Assembly: GCA_947260005.1 (NCBI GenBank)
Contig: CAMYOL010000017.1
Coordinates: 1 to 64,000 of the forward strand
DNA: 64,000 nt
Source: an uncultured Ectothiorhodospiraceae bacterium
Lineage (GTDB): Bacteria; Pseudomonadota; Gammaproteobacteria; UBA6429; Thiohalophilaceae
Reading direction: 5' to 3'
In this document: positions 1 to 9,216 of the stretch, piece after piece
How the letters are laid out: every line of letters starts with the position of its first letter
How positions within the stretch are numbered: the stretch's first letter is position 1
Notes under the pieces: model-generated
The model's input: only the letters and a program-made list of their open reading frames with translations
Told to the model about the DNA's origin: nothing
Databases searched by the model: none
Made by a program: the position numbers and the translations under genes

Positions 1-430
1 CAAGCGACTAAGCATTTTGATTGTTTTACTTGCTGACATACCTCTACCTCTTGGTTGGGATACTTATATAGTTAAAATTAAAAAGAATGAAATCCATTTT
101 TGAACACTCGCTCCGTCCCACCACAGCGAATGGTTATGAAACTTTTTCTCTCCCAACTAACCTAAGCATGAAGCTTTTACATTGGCTAGCCGTACTAGTG
201 TCTTCAGTCATCCGGACTGTGACACTTTGTCACGGGCGTGATTCTATAGCATGTACTTAACAGTCGCTATAAAAAAAGTAGTATAGGCTTATAACTCTGC
301 AATATATTATTACTTGCTTATATGCTTATTTTCTTTTTACATTCACCCGTCTCGCGCAACCATATACGCTTTATAATCTTTTGCCAAGTGTTTGTATTTG
401 ATATAAAAACCCGAGAAACACAGTCGGCTT
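1..430. other. Intergenic region downstream of the biotin operon
   Basis: No gene is supported here. A + strand frame is open from base 2 to a TGA at 101-103 and could be the last 33 codons of a gene starting before the window, but it is too short to identify. An imperfect palindrome at 218-234 (TGTGA, seven bases, TCAC) resembles a CRP half-site pair with the wrong spacing. The rest is AT-rich and shows no recognisable RNA or repeat. Confidence 0.4.
405..429 (-). terminator. Possible weak terminator after bioD
   Basis: Read on the minus strand, the sequence directly after the bioD stop codon contains a short CCGA/TCGG stem followed by GTTTTT. The stem is only four clean base pairs with one mismatch before two more pairs, so this is a weak candidate. 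Its position at the 3' end of the five-gene bio operon is the main support. Confidence 0.3.
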
Positions 431-1105
431 TTAAAACAATAAATTTAAATTAAAAGTTTGATTAGGATCGAAATGACCATTGCTAAAATAAGGTAGGAAA
501 CCTAGATAAGGACTATTCAATTTATTTTGTAATGTTTTAATTATTTGATCAGTTGCTGTTAAATTTGGATCAACCTGATTCGCTATCCACCCCATTATCT
601 TTATGTTCTTTGCCATGATTGAATCCATTGTTAACAAGGCGTGATTAATACACCCGAGACGCAAACCAACAACCATGATCACAGACAACTCTAATTCAAT
701 GGCAATATCCGCGACCGATTGTTGTTCATTAATCGGGACTAACCAACCACCAACGCCTTCGACCACAACGCAATCAGCCTGATCGTTTAGAACTTGATAA
801 GATTCACGAATAACCGGTATACGAATATCAACACCGACTCGATTCGCGGCAATATGCGGAGCAATCGCCGGTTCAAAGCAATAAGGGTTGACATGATTAT
901 AATCATGCTCGGTATTAACGTACTGCATTAATGAAAGTGCATCATCGTTTTGTAACTGTTCTTTAATATACTGTGCACCGCTGGCAATGGGTTTCATTGC
1001 AGCCACTTTATAACCTTGCTGTACCAATTCATGGATCACCGCACAGCTTACAATTGTTTTACCAATTCCTGTGTCTGTACCGGTTACAAAAATTCCATTA
1101 GCCAT
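431..1105 (-). CDS. bioD: Dethiobiotin synthetase BioD
   Basis: BioD is the cytosolic ATP-dependent carboxylase that closes the ureido ring of dethiobiotin from 7,8-diaminopelargonate and CO2, the penultimate step of biotin synthesis. The protein is 224 aa, the normal length. A P-loop (GTDTGIGKT) lies near residues 9-17, and the EGVGG loop typical of BioD is near residue 116. It is the last gene of the minus-strand operon bioB-bioF-bioH-bioC-bioD and starts 27 bp after bioC. No bioA is seen in the window, so the aminotransferase step must be encoded elsewhere. The assignment is secure. Confidence 0.96.
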   Translation of the reverse strand: MANGIFVTGTDTGIGKTIVSCAVIHELVQQGYKVAAMKPIASGAQYIKEQLQNDDALSLMQYVNTEHDYNHVNPYCFEPAIAPHIAANRVGVDIRIPVIRESYQVLNDQADCVVVEGVGGWLVPINEQQSVADIAIELELSVIMVVGLRLGCINHALLTMDSIMAKNIKIMGWIANQVDPNLTATDQIIKTLQNKLNSPYLGFLPYFSNGHFDPNQTFNLNLLF

Positions 1106-1132
1106 TATTTTTATAATCCATTCTGATTTATG

Positions 1133-2008
1133 TTATTTAGGTTTGATGCTATCAAATGAAATACTGACTTCTGAATGTTTCCCTTTTGCAGTCTGTATCG
1201 GTAACCAGGCGTGGCCATAGACAACTTCATAACTCGCAGGCAACACATCTTGATCTCGAAATTTTTCGTAATGGGTCTCGAGCTCTTTAAAATGAGCCTT
1301 ACCGGTTAATCCTTTTGCTCGACGGCTTGTTACATTGTGCGCACCAATTGCCTTTAGATCATGCATAAGCTGGTAGACGTTTGAATAGGTTAAGGTAAAG
1401 TTCTCAACGTCCATAACTGGTTCAGCAAATCGGGCCCGCATCATTGCATCACCAACATCATGCATATCAATAAAATCATTAACATGACTGTATTGATCAA
1501 CCGACTGCCAGCTCTGTCGTAGCTCTTTTAGAGTATCGGGACCAAATGTTGAAAATAACAACATACCACCGGGTTTTAATACCCGTTGACACTCTTGTAA
1601 AGCAATATCAAGACTGGTAACCCATTGCAAAGTCAAGTTAGAATAAATTAAATCCATGCTGTCATCTGCGAAAGGTAAACATTCTGCCTCGGCATTAACA
1701 AACGAAATTTTCTTTTTTAATTTTGACACTAAAGGTAAACGACTTTTTGCCACCGCTAACATTGTGCTGGCAATATCTAATGCCGTGATGTCTGCTTTTG
1801 GAAATCGTTTATGTAATGCATAGGTAGCAAAACCCGTTCCTGCACCAATATCTAGAATGGAACCAGGATTAAAATTAATATACTCAAAGCGCTCCAGTAA
1901 ATGCAGATTAACTTCACGCTGTAAGACCGCTGCCTCATCATAACTTTGTGCGGCACGTTCAAATGCACGTCTGGCCAACTGTTTATCAACCTTAACTTCA
2001 TCATTCAT
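1133..2008 (-). CDS. bioC: Malonyl-ACP O-methyltransferase BioC
   Basis: BioC methylates the free carboxyl of malonyl-ACP with S-adenosylmethionine. This disguises it so that fatty-acid synthase can elongate it to pimeloyl-ACP methyl ester. The protein has 291 aa, slightly longer than the E. coli enzyme. The SAM-binding motif I (LDIGAGTGFA) is at residues 52-61, and the post-motif LTLQWV and GGMLLFSTFG segments follow in order. The start ATG overlaps the bioH stop in an ATGA tetranucleotide (2005-2008), which indicates translational coupling. Pairing with bioH directly upstream fits, because BioH removes the methyl group that BioC adds. Confidence 0.95.
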   Translation of the reverse strand: MNDEVKVDKQLARRAFERAAQSYDEAAVLQREVNLHLLERFEYINFNPGSILDIGAGTGFATYALHKRFPKADITALDIASTMLAVAKSRLPLVSKLKKKISFVNAEAECLPFADDSMDLIYSNLTLQWVTSLDIALQECQRVLKPGGMLLFSTFGPDTLKELRQSWQSVDQYSHVNDFIDMHDVGDAMMRARFAEPVMDVENFTLTYSNVYQLMHDLKAIGAHNVTSRRAKGLTGKAHFKELETHYEKFRDQDVLPASYEVVYGHAWLPIQTAKGKHSEVSISFDSIKPK

Positions 2009-2790
2009 AATATGAATTGTTCCACGTTTGAATTAAAGGCCGCTGCGTGCGATAAAAACGGCGCATGTGATCCACCCTTAAACAGATAACTACGGGCATG
2101 AGCTAAACGCTCAGCTATAAAGCGAGTGGCCGAACCTGATATCAATGAATCACGTTCACCACTCAATAAAAGGCAGGGACACTTTATATCGGCAAGATTA
2201 TTTCGTAGATCAGTATTCTTTAATAACGCTAGCCCCTGTTGTAATGCTGCTACTTTTGGTGCCGATTTCGTTGCCAACAGTTCCCGGACTAACCGTACAT
2301 TTTTCATTTGTTCAGACGATCCCATAAACTGTAATGCTAAAAATCGATCTAACGTCGTTTTATAATCGGTTATTAAATCAGATGAAAAATTATCCAGCAT
2401 GCCTGGCTTAATCCCATACAACCAGTCAGCTTTGTTTGCAAAACAGGCCGAACTGGAAATCAGGATCAGTTTGGCAACAAGTGAGGGATATAAAACGGTT
2501 ATACGTTGAGCAATTAATCCACCCAAAGACCATCCCAATAAATTTATCTCATCGTTAACTTGCCGTTGCACGGTATCAACTATTAGATGTGCCACCGCAT
2601 CTAGATCAGAAAGATCTAAATCTGAACGACTAAACCCATGGCCGGGTAGATCAAACGAATAAAACGTAAATTTCTGTTTTAAGTTCTCAATAACAGGTCT
2701 GAATAAACCTGAATGCATTCCCCAGCCATGAATAAGTACTAATGGGGGTCCATTACCTTCCACGTCTATGTTCAGCTCCAGCCCACTCAT
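2005..2790 (-). CDS. bioH: Pimeloyl-ACP methyl ester carboxylesterase BioH
   Basis: This is an alpha/beta-hydrolase that hydrolyses pimeloyl-ACP methyl ester, ending the BioC-BioH route to the pimeloyl moiety. The visible motifs are the oxyanion segment HGWGMHSGLF near residue 21, the nucleophile elbow GWSLG with Ser88, a GERD segment carrying the acid, and a late GGSH that supplies the catalytic histidine. I chose the ATG at 2790; an in-frame TTG two codons upstream (2796) is less likely. In E. coli bioH is unlinked from the bio genes, so its place inside the operon here is the Pseudomonas-like arrangement. It ends in an ATGA overlap with bioC. Confidence 0.94.
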   Translation of the reverse strand: MSGLELNIDVEGNGPPLVLIHGWGMHSGLFRPVIENLKQKFTFYSFDLPGHGFSRSDLDLSDLDAVAHLIVDTVQRQVNDEINLLGWSLGGLIAQRITVLYPSLVAKLILISSSACFANKADWLYGIKPGMLDNFSSDLITDYKTTLDRFLALQFMGSSEQMKNVRLVRELLATKSAPKVAALQQGLALLKNTDLRNNLADIKCPCLLLSGERDSLISGSATRFIAERLAHARSYLFKGGSHAPFLSHAAAFNSNVEQFIL

Positions 2791-2800
2791 AATCAAATAA

Positions 2801-3949
2801 CTATACTAATGCTTCAAGTAATTGATCGATTTGTTGACGAGTATGATCCGCACATAATGTGATTCGAAGTCGTGCGGTATTTTCAGGAACGGTAGGAGGA
2901 CGAATGGCCGAAACCAGTATGCCCGCGTGTTTTAATTTCTCACTCAAATGAACCGTATCCTGGACATCACCAATAATGATTGGCTGAATAGGCGAATTTG
3001 ATATTGTGCTATTAAATTCTGTCTCTTGCTCAAGGCCGTGTTTGAAATACGATATATTTTCATTTAAATGATCGCGCCGCCAGGACTCATTATCAATCAG
3101 TTTAAGACTCATGCGTGTCGCTTCAGCAATGGCGGCCGGCATTGCCGTAGTATAGATATAGCTGCGGGCACGCTGAATTAAAAATTCAATTAAATCTTCA
3201 TCCCCCGCCACAAAAGCACCAAATGTACCCAATGCTTTACCCAGGGTACCCATCAGGATAGGCACATCTTCGACTGAAGCATTAACAAGCTCCAGACAAC
3301 CTCGCCCTGTCGCTCCGATCGTTCCCAGCCCATGCGCATCGTCAACCATTAACCAGCTATTCGATTTACTTGATACCGTTATCAAGTCAGAAAGTGGTGC
3401 GATATCCCCATCCATACTGAATACGCCATCGGTACAAATAAGTCTGTCGTTTGCCTTAGACACAGAAAGTTTTGATTCGAGATCACCGACATCACTATGT
3501 TGATAACGTTGTAGACGAGCTTGTGATAGTAAACCACCATCTAATAAGGAAGCATGGTTTAGTCGATCTTCAAATACGACATCGCCCTTAGCGACTAATG
3601 CGCTGATCACGCCAAGATTAGCCATGTATCCGGTTGAAAATAATAATGCCCGTGGTCGCCGCACAAACTCCGCGAGTTCCTCTTCAAGCTGATGATGTGC
3701 ACGAGTATGGCCATTGATTAAATGCGACGCACCACTGCCAACGCCATATAATGCGTTACCCTTATTAAAGGCTTCATTTACTTTCGGATGATTTGCCAGA
3801 CCAAGATAGTCATTGCTGCAAAAATTTAAATACGGCTTTTCGTTGAGAGTAAGCTCAACACCTTGTGGTGAATCGGTGATGGACCGGGTTCGATACAGGT
3901 CGCTTGCTGTTTGTTGCTGTAAAAAAGTTTGTATCGCCTTAATATTCAT
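2801..3949 (-). CDS. bioF: 8-amino-7-oxononanoate synthase BioF
   Basis: BioF is a PLP enzyme that condenses pimeloyl-ACP with L-alanine to give 8-amino-7-oxononanoate (KAPA). At 382 aa it has the full family length. The DDAHGLG motif, which holds the cofactor-stacking region, is at residues 203-209. The PLP lysine is Lys238 in GTLGKALG. The early NDYLGLA and GVGSGASHLINGHT segments are typical of alpha-oxoamine synthases. It is the second bio gene, 83 bp after bioB and 10 bp before bioH. Confidence 0.96.
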   Translation of the reverse strand: MNIKAIQTFLQQQTASDLYRTRSITDSPQGVELTLNEKPYLNFCSNDYLGLANHPKVNEAFNKGNALYGVGSGASHLINGHTRAHHQLEEELAEFVRRPRALLFSTGYMANLGVISALVAKGDVVFEDRLNHASLLDGGLLSQARLQRYQHSDVGDLESKLSVSKANDRLICTDGVFSMDGDIAPLSDLITVSSKSNSWLMVDDAHGLGTIGATGRGCLELVNASVEDVPILMGTLGKALGTFGAFVAGDEDLIEFLIQRARSYIYTTAMPAAIAEATRMSLKLIDNESWRRDHLNENISYFKHGLEQETEFNSTISNSPIQPIIIGDVQDTVHLSEKLKHAGILVSAIRPPTVPENTARLRITLCADHTRQQIDQLLEALV

Positions 3950-4032
3950 TATTGTGCTAAATCTGGTTTTGTTGAATCATATTTTTATGGGCACATGGAT
4001 AAAAGCTTACTAAATCAAATTTCCGTTAATCG

Positions 4033-5001
4033 TTAAACCGACTTGATACCAAGAGTATTAAACAGCTGCTGATCGTGATTCGAACTTGGATTCGGTGTTG
4101 TTAATAATTTTTCACCATAGAAAATCGAATTGGCTCCCGCGAGAAAACACAAGGCCTGCATCTCATCACTCATTTCTTCACGTCCGGCTGACAATCGCAC
4201 ATGTGACTTTGGCATCAGAATACGCGCCACGGCAATACTGCGTACAAACTCAATCGGGTCAAAATCATCTGCCGCTTCAAGCGGTGTGCCCTCAACACGC
4301 ACCAACATGTTAATCGGGACAGACTCCGGGTGCGGAGCCTGATTGGCTAACTCGCGCATTAAACCGACACGATCACCACGACTCTCTCCCATACCAAGAA
4401 TGCCACCACAACACACATTAATACCGGCATTGCGCACATGTGCTAAGGTTTCGAGGCGGTCATCATAGGTTCGCGTGGTGATGATCTCATTATAATATTC
4501 AGGTGAACTATCGAGGTTATGATTGTAATAATCTAGTCCGGCCTCTTTTAAGCGTTGCGTCTGCTGTTCGGTTAACATGCCTAAGGTTAAACATGATTCC
4601 AGCCCTTCGTCTTTAACCGCAATGACCATGTCGATGACTTTATCCAGGTCCTTATCTTTTGGACGACGCCACGCTGCGCCCATACAAAAGCGGGATGCAC
4701 CATTTTGTTTTGCTTGCCTGGCAGCATCGATAACCGCATCCAGTTCTAATAATGCTTCATCTTCGACTTCAGTGTCATAACGAACACTCTGTGGGCAATA
4801 GGCACAATCTTCCGAACACTTACCCGTTTTGATACTTAATAAGGTACTCACCTGAACTTCATTTGGATCAAAATGCTGGCGGTGGACATTCTGCGCTGCA
4901 AAAATTAAATCGGAAAAAGGTTGGGTAAATAGCGCCTCGATCTCTTGATCTGACCAATCGTGACGAATCGATTCAAGTTTGGTGTCTGCCAATATTGTCA
5001 T
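4033..5001 (-). CDS. bioB: Biotin synthase BioB
   Basis: BioB is the radical-SAM enzyme that inserts sulfur into dethiobiotin. Starting at the ATG at 5001 the protein is 322 aa. This start is preferred over an upstream in-frame one because its ATG overlaps the stop of the preceding gene as ATGA (4998-5001). The radical-SAM cluster ligands are Cys62, Cys66 and Cys69 (CSEDCAYC). The [12 protein letters not shown] and [10 protein letters not shown] segments that carry ligands of the auxiliary 2Fe-2S cluster are intact. It is the first biotin gene of the operon. I looked for a BirA-type operator upstream and saw none. Confidence 0.96.
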   Translation of the reverse strand: MTILADTKLESIRHDWSDQEIEALFTQPFSDLIFAAQNVHRQHFDPNEVQVSTLLSIKTGKCSEDCAYCPQSVRYDTEVEDEALLELDAVIDAARQAKQNGASRFCMGAAWRRPKDKDLDKVIDMVIAVKDEGLESCLTLGMLTEQQTQRLKEAGLDYYNHNLDSSPEYYNEIITTRTYDDRLETLAHVRNAGINVCCGGILGMGESRGDRVGLMRELANQAPHPESVPINMLVRVEGTPLEAADDFDPIEFVRSIAVARILMPKSHVRLSAGREEMSDEMQALCFLAGANSIFYGEKLLTTPNPSSNHDQQLFNTLGIKSV

Positions 5002-5408
5002 AATGTTTCCTGTGCCTGTTCTGGTTCCAGAGTCGTATCGTGCCACTCTTCTCTATATATAAGTAATAAATCATAAATGGTCCATGGAATCATAATGCTG
5101 GCCAACACCGCCCAGGTAATTAACCAGGCCGTTATAGAAGTTCCATAGAAAGTCGCCACCACGACCACCAGACCGAGCAAACCATAAAAGCGATAGGCAG
5201 CCCATTGTGTATAGTGTCCTACACGTGAATTCGGATGATGTCGCAACATGGTATACAGTGCGATTGACGCCCCAAACCAAAACACCATGAGTGGCATTGG
5301 AATCAAAACCGCAAGCAGGTTACCGTAGTTAAACCAGGTCGCACTGCGCCGGGCGGATTGCGCTGAAACGACTCTTGTCGGGTTGGTTAAATTTTCTGAT
5401 TCATTCAT
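4998..5408 (-). CDS. Small integral membrane protein at head of bio operon
   Basis: I do not recognise this protein of about 136 aa. It begins with a polar segment of some 25 residues and then has three or four hydrophobic stretches ([49 protein letters not shown]), followed by an acidic tail. The ATG at 5408 is used; a GTG six codons upstream is possible. Its stop overlaps the bioB start by four bases, so the two are probably translated together. That suggests, but does not prove, a role near biotin metabolism, for example uptake or membrane anchoring. It is divergent from comF across a 150-bp gap. Confidence 0.7.
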   Translation of the reverse strand: MNESENLTNPTRVVSAQSARRSATWFNYGNLLAVLIPMPLMVFWFGASIALYTMLRHHPNSRVGHYTQWAAYRFYGLLGLVVVVATFYGTSITAWLITWAVLASIMIPWTIYDLLLIYREEWHDTTLEPEQAQETL

Positions 5409-5558
5409 TGTGTTATCATTCACCACATCATCGGCTACGGGGCATATAAGCGCCTCCTCTAAGCCGGGTAATTAGACTAATGAGTTCATCACTGATTAGT
5501 TTTAAAGCTGACAGGATGTTAGCGGGCAGTACTCTATTGTCAACTTAAAGGGACGTAT

Positions 5559-6275
5559 ATGGTTTACAAATGGCTAAATAATAGCCTTTCTAATTTTCTT
5601 GGTCGACACTGTTCCGTGTGTGATCAGATCATTGACGACCGTTACACAGATTTCTGTCATCACTGCGCTCAAGACTTACCGAAGGTACAACCCGCCTGCT
5701 ATCAATGCGGTATCCAATTAAAGCCACCACAGGTCGGTCTCTGTGGCGCCTGTTTAACCGCTCCCCCATGCTACGACCGCGTGATTTCAGCCTTTGGCTA
5801 TGCCCATCCAATACGACAACTGATGGCACGTTATAAATTTCAGCACCAATTATCACTGGCTCCCATTTTTGCCCGCTCCCTGTTAACCCAGATCGAGTTG
5901 TCTAGATTACGCGTTGAAGCCTTACTTCCCGTTCCCCTGCATCCGACCCGACTCCGTCAGCGTGGTTTTAATCAGGCCCTCGAACTTGCAAAGCCCATCG
6001 CGAAAGCGCTCCAGAAACCGCTATTACTCAAGTCGATACAGCGCAAGCGAAATACGCAAAACCAGTCAGATTTAGCAGCTAAGCAGAGAATTAAAAATCT
6101 TCGTAATGCATTCGAGTGCGTCGAGTCCCTGCAACACAAGTCGGTTGCCATCATTGATGATGTAATGACGACGGGTAGCACCGCAAATGAATTGGCCAAT
6201 ACGCTAAAACAAAATGGAGCGGATTATGTTGAGGTCTGGTGCGTGGCTCGCGCCAATATTAAAAACGATAGTTAA
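5559..6275 (+). CDS. comF: ComF family phosphoribosyltransferase-like protein
   Basis: This is a ComF/GntX-type protein of 238 aa, at the normal length. The N-terminus carries zinc-ribbon cysteine pairs (C18/C21, C33/C36 and further CxxC pairs up to about residue 65). The C-terminal half is a type I phosphoribosyltransferase fold with the PRPP loop IIDDVMTTGST near residue 200 and the family signature RQRGFNQ near residue 137. Relatives are needed for natural transformation (ComF) or used in high-affinity gluconate growth (GntX), and the biochemical activity is unclear. A ribosome site (AAAGGGA) precedes the ATG. It converges with the next gene with a 17-bp overlap at the 3' ends. Confidence 0.88.
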   Translation: MVYKWLNNSLSNFLGRHCSVCDQIIDDRYTDFCHHCAQDLPKVQPACYQCGIQLKPPQVGLCGACLTAPPCYDRVISAFGYAHPIRQLMARYKFQHQLSLAPIFARSLLTQIELSRLRVEALLPVPLHPTRLRQRGFNQALELAKPIAKALQKPLLLKSIQRKRNTQNQSDLAAKQRIKNLRNAFECVESLQHKSVAIIDDVMTTGSTANELANTLKQNGADYVEVWCVARANIKNDS

Positions 6276-6876
6276 AGTCCAGGAACGGACCTTTATGCTC
6301 GATATCGGCCTGAATATCACCGCCATCAATACTAAATTGCTGATGTTGCCAACCACCTTCCATGCCAAACCCACTTTGCCACTGATAGCTTAGCTTGGCC
6401 TTATAGTCCAGCGCATAATATTGATCGTATTCAAAATGACTCGCACCAATGCTGGCCGATAAACCACTATTCGGTAATGAATACAGTGCATTCGCATAGA
6501 GCATGGGTAAAGCCGTATTAAGATGAATCTGGGAATGTTCCAAATCGTTCTGGATAAGATCACCATCAATAAAACGCAGGTTCACGCCGAGATCGACATT
6601 CAGATTTTCATTGGAATGAAAAGGATAGGAAAAAGTCGCATCGTATTGGTTCATCTCACCAAATAGATCATCGCTCTGAAGAATTGATCGATTTGTCCCG
6701 GTTGAAACTTCGTCACGCCTAAATCGCTCATCCTGAATTTGGCTACCGATAGATAAAGTCTGATGCTGGAAGCTGAACTGGGCTTGAGGCATTTCTTTTT
6801 CAACCACGTCATCAGACCAGGCCAACACGGGTAGGCTGATCAATAGTACCGCGATTTGTGTGTTTAACTTACCCAT
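6259..6876 (-). CDS. Predicted outer-membrane beta-barrel protein
   Basis: This is a 205-aa exported protein. It has a short Sec signal peptide (hydrophobic AVLLISLPVLAW, cleavage around residue 21). The rest consists of alternating hydrophobic and polar strands, and it ends in an aromatic residue (LDFNYRF), the classic C-terminal signal for outer-membrane barrel assembly. The organisation resembles the TIGR04219-type barrel family, but that name rests on pattern only. It overlaps the 3' end of comF by 17 bp on the opposite strand. Confidence 0.72.
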   Translation of the reverse strand: MGKLNTQIAVLLISLPVLAWSDDVVEKEMPQAQFSFQHQTLSIGSQIQDERFRRDEVSTGTNRSILQSDDLFGEMNQYDATFSYPFHSNENLNVDLGVNLRFIDGDLIQNDLEHSQIHLNTALPMLYANALYSLPNSGLSASIGASHFEYDQYYALDYKAKLSYQWQSGFGMEGGWQHQQFSIDGGDIQADIEHKGPFLDFNYRF

Positions 6877-7053
6877 GACCGTTGAACGATGTCTCTCCGA
6901 TTTATCCTTAATTATATAACACTAATTAGACCATTCTGGCGCTAATTTGTTGCAGCATCAATTTTCCATTAGGGGTAAGTGCTATTCTAGCTGATTTGTG
7001 TGATTTTTAACTAACATAGATCACATTATTTGCAAATTATTACCTACCGCTAA

Positions 7054-7968
7054 CTAACTGAATAAATTGAGTAATTTATCGTAGTAGGCACTGAGTAAAA
7101 CCCCAATAAAAATCACCGCCCCTAACCAGCTGTTATTTAAGAAGGCCGCAAAGCATTTGCGCGGTTCACGATCACGAATTAGATGCTGTTGATAGGCCGC
7201 AAACCCCATCGCAACCACCAGGCATACGTAATATGGCGGGGCCATCGCCGTTTTCTCCCCTAGCAAATATAAGCCTAAGAACATCAAAACCTGCAAGACG
7301 AGTAGAATAACCCGATCGGCCTCTCCGAATAGTATCGCCGTGGATTTAACACCAATTTTCAAATCTTCTTCTCGGTCTGCCATCGCATACATAGTGTCAT
7401 AAATAACGGTCCACAATACGGTCACAGCATAGATTAACCAGGCAATTCGTGGCACGTAACCATTTTGCGCAGCAAAGGCCATCGGCACACTCCAGGCAAA
7501 GGCCATGCCTAATACCACCTGCGGTAAGTGGGTATAGCGCTTCATAAACGGATAAATCGCCGCCAATAACAGGCCACCAAATGATAATAAGACGGTAAAT
7601 ATATTGGTTAACAGCACCAGCATAAATGCAAGCAAACACAATCCAACAAATAACCAAATCGCTTCCTTCGAAGACACTTTACCACTGGCAATCGGCCTGT
7701 TTTTTGTTCGCTCGATGTGGGGATCGATTTTACGGTCGGCAAAATCATTGATGACACAGCCTGCCGAGCGCATTAACACTACCCCGGTGACAAAAATGAA
7801 CAAGACCAACGGATCAGGTTTGCCATGGCTGGCAATGAATAGAGCCCACAACATTGGCCATAAAAGTAAATAGATCCCTATTGGCCGATCTAATCGGGTT
7901 AGATAGTAATATTGTTTCAGTCGATCTTTTACGTGTGGAGTTAAGATTTTCCTGGTTATATTTTTCAT
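7054..7968 (-). CDS. ubiA: 4-hydroxybenzoate polyprenyltransferase UbiA
   Basis: UbiA is the integral membrane enzyme that attaches the polyprenyl tail to 4-hydroxybenzoate in ubiquinone synthesis. Both aspartate-rich, magnesium-pyrophosphate-binding motifs are visible: [11 protein letters not shown] near residue 73 and DREEDLK near residue 200. Eight or so hydrophobic segments are spread along the protein. I used the ATG at 7968; an in-frame GTG at 8001 would add 11 residues. In most gammaproteobacteria ubiC lies directly upstream. Here ubiC is at 14466-15044, separated by the T6SS cargo cluster. Confidence 0.94.
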   Translation of the reverse strand: MKNITRKILTPHVKDRLKQYYYLTRLDRPIGIYLLLWPMLWALFIASHGKPDPLVLFIFVTGVVLMRSAGCVINDFADRKIDPHIERTKNRPIASGKVSSKEAIWLFVGLCLLAFMLVLLTNIFTVLLSFGGLLLAAIYPFMKRYTHLPQVVLGMAFAWSVPMAFAAQNGYVPRIAWLIYAVTVLWTVIYDTMYAMADREEDLKIGVKSTAILFGEADRVILLVLQVLMFLGLYLLGEKTAMAPPYYVCLVVAMGFAAYQQHLIRDREPRKCFAAFLNNSWLGAVIFIGVLLSAYYDKLLNLFS

Positions 7969-8057
7969 AACACGATTATATAGCGATGCCTGCTTTGGCA
8001 CATCACTTTAAGAAGTTTTTATCCTATTATCCTTGCAGGCTAATGAACAAATCTTAT

Positions 8058-8080
8058 AAAAAAACCACCCCGCAGGGTGG
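8058..8080 (-). terminator. Rho-independent terminator (minus strand)
   Basis: On the minus strand this reads as a CCACCC/GGGTGG stem with a four-base TGCG loop, followed by a run of T (the A tract at 58-64 of this 80xx line on +). It lies 40 bp beyond the stop of the metallo-beta-lactamase-fold remnant and upstream of ubiA. It would end transcripts coming from the vgrG cluster. Confidence 0.82.
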
Positions 8081-8120
8081 CTCTTCAATAAAAGCAATGC
8101 CGATTTAATAAGTTATTAAA

Positions 8121-8399
8121 CTACTTCGGCGCTGGAACTTTAGTACCAAATGTCTTGTTAGTGTTGTCGTAAACCTTTTCGACTACCTCGGGCCAGTTTT
8201 GCAGGCTCACCAGATCGTTTGGCGCAATGAAACATTCATGAATGGCGATGTCCGAATTTTTTGTATGCTCAATCCACCGCTTATTGGGAAATATGTCACT
8301 ACTGAAGGAAAATTTGATACCATTCCATTCAAGTATAAAACTTACGGGCCCATCCAGCGCGTGAATTGCGGGAATGGCACGAATTGTAACTCCATTCGC
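8121..8399 (-). pseudogene. Remnant of a metallo-beta-lactamase-fold hydrolase (C-terminal part)
   Basis: The minus strand encodes about 92 residues that read like the later part of an MBL-fold hydrolase: VTIRAIPAIHALDGPVSF, then ILEWNGIKFSFSSD, then SDIAIHECF with the conserved Asp and His. The frame is closed upstream by a TAG at 8400-8402, and there is no start codon. The N-terminal HxHxDH metal site is therefore absent, and the last 20 residues do not follow the family pattern I expect. The closest relatives I can recall are GntH-like MBL hydrolases, from pattern memory only. It lies just downstream of a vgrG scrap in the same orientation, so both look like debris of one rearrangement. 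A strong terminator follows. Confidence 0.72.
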
Positions 8400-8426
8400 C
8401 TAATAGATAATTTTGTTAATCGCCCG

Positions 8427-8517
8427 ATAATCAAATAAAGCACGCAGTTGGTATTTACCTTGTTCATCGAGTTGGGCATAGGGGTCACTGTGTTCAACCA
8501 TTTGGATAGTGAGCGAG
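8427..8517 (-). pseudogene. vgrG gene fragment
   Basis: About 30 codons on the minus strand (LTIQMVEHSDPYAQLDEQ, then GKYQLRALFD) match the intact VgrG at its gp5 OB-fold entry (LTARIESDGPYARLDEQ and GKYQLRALFD; 12979-13070). At the DNA level the two share long identical runs with scattered changes. No start and no continuing frame exist on either side. This is a remnant of a second vgrG, either from duplication of the resident gene or from an earlier insertion at the same place. Confidence 0.85.
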
Positions 8518-8601
8518 TTCAATGGATTATAATTGTGTTATTACTAACTGTTCTCTTGTGAATTTATTGGCTTACCAGATAAATAACTGATTAGTGTCTG
8601 T

Positions 8602-9216
8602 TCATTGGTCGAGATCGTAGCGCGTCATACTGATAGCGATTTCTGCTAGCTCTTTAGAAATCTTATTAAGCTTTAACTTCCCTTCATGACGACAAAATAT
8701 AGCAAAAGGTACGGATTTACGAATGAATGTATTTGTATCTGGTATTTCGTTACCATTATATGGGTTAAAGTCACTAAGTGAAGTATTCACATTCAAATAT
8801 ACTAGTACATTATCAGGCTTAATATTTACGTCGGTAATCACTTCATTATTTATTAAGACGGCGGGAGTGGAATTATGAAAAATACGGAATATATTTGTAG
8901 TAAAATGAAGACTCTGTAGTTTTGATTTGTAGTTCGGATTGGTTTTATAAAAACGATAAAATGATGTGCTTAGTCCAGAGTCTGGGCATGTGGAATTAGA
9001 AAAAGTTGTAAATCTATTATTTTCAGAAAAGGAACTATTAAATTCTTCAAGGTCTTTGTCAAAGGAGCCTAGCCAGTTCCCATAATCACTTATAATGAAC
9101 TCTAAATTGAAGGGTTTATCTTCTTTAGCTTTACAAGATGAAATACTAAACAAAAATATGCTAAATAATAATAAAGCATATACATGATAACTGAATTTAG
9201 GCAATTGCTGAATCAT
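8602..9216 (-). CDS. Lipoprotein, probable immunity protein for the adjacent phospholipase effector
   Basis: This protein of about 204 aa begins with a hydrophobic signal (YALLLFSIFLF) ending in a lipobox SISSC, so the mature protein should be a lipid-anchored envelope protein. The rest has no domain I recognise. It follows a Tle5-type phospholipase D gene and overlaps its 3' end by about 20 bp. In characterised vgrG-tle5 clusters the gene in this place encodes a periplasmic immunity protein (Tli5), often a lipoprotein. Position and export signal, not sequence similarity, support that role. The start is uncertain: in-frame ATGs at 9216, 9219 and 9231 all precede the signal peptide, and none has a strong ribosome site. 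Confidence 0.72.
   Translation of the reverse strand: MIQQLPKFSYHVYALLLFSIFLFSISSCKAKEDKPFNLEFIISDYGNWLGSFDKDLEEFNSSFSENNRFTTFSNSTCPDSGLSTSFYRFYKTNPNYKSKLQSLHFTTNIFRIFHNSTPAVLINNEVITDVNIKPDNVLVYLNVNTSLSDFNPYNGNEIPDTNTFIRKSVPFAIFCRHEGKLKLNKISKELAEIAISMTRYDLDQ

Noticed and set aside
218-234. CRP-like site TGTGA-N7-TCAC
   Set aside because: Spacing is seven where CRP needs six, and no gene start lies downstream at a fitting distance.
5409-5558. BirA operator for the biotin operon
   Set aside because: No TTGTAAACC-type inverted repeat is visible here or upstream of bioB.
8199-8438. 79-residue + strand open frame
   Set aside because: The minus strand here encodes recognisable MBL-fold and VgrG pieces; the + frame has no motif and is a shadow.
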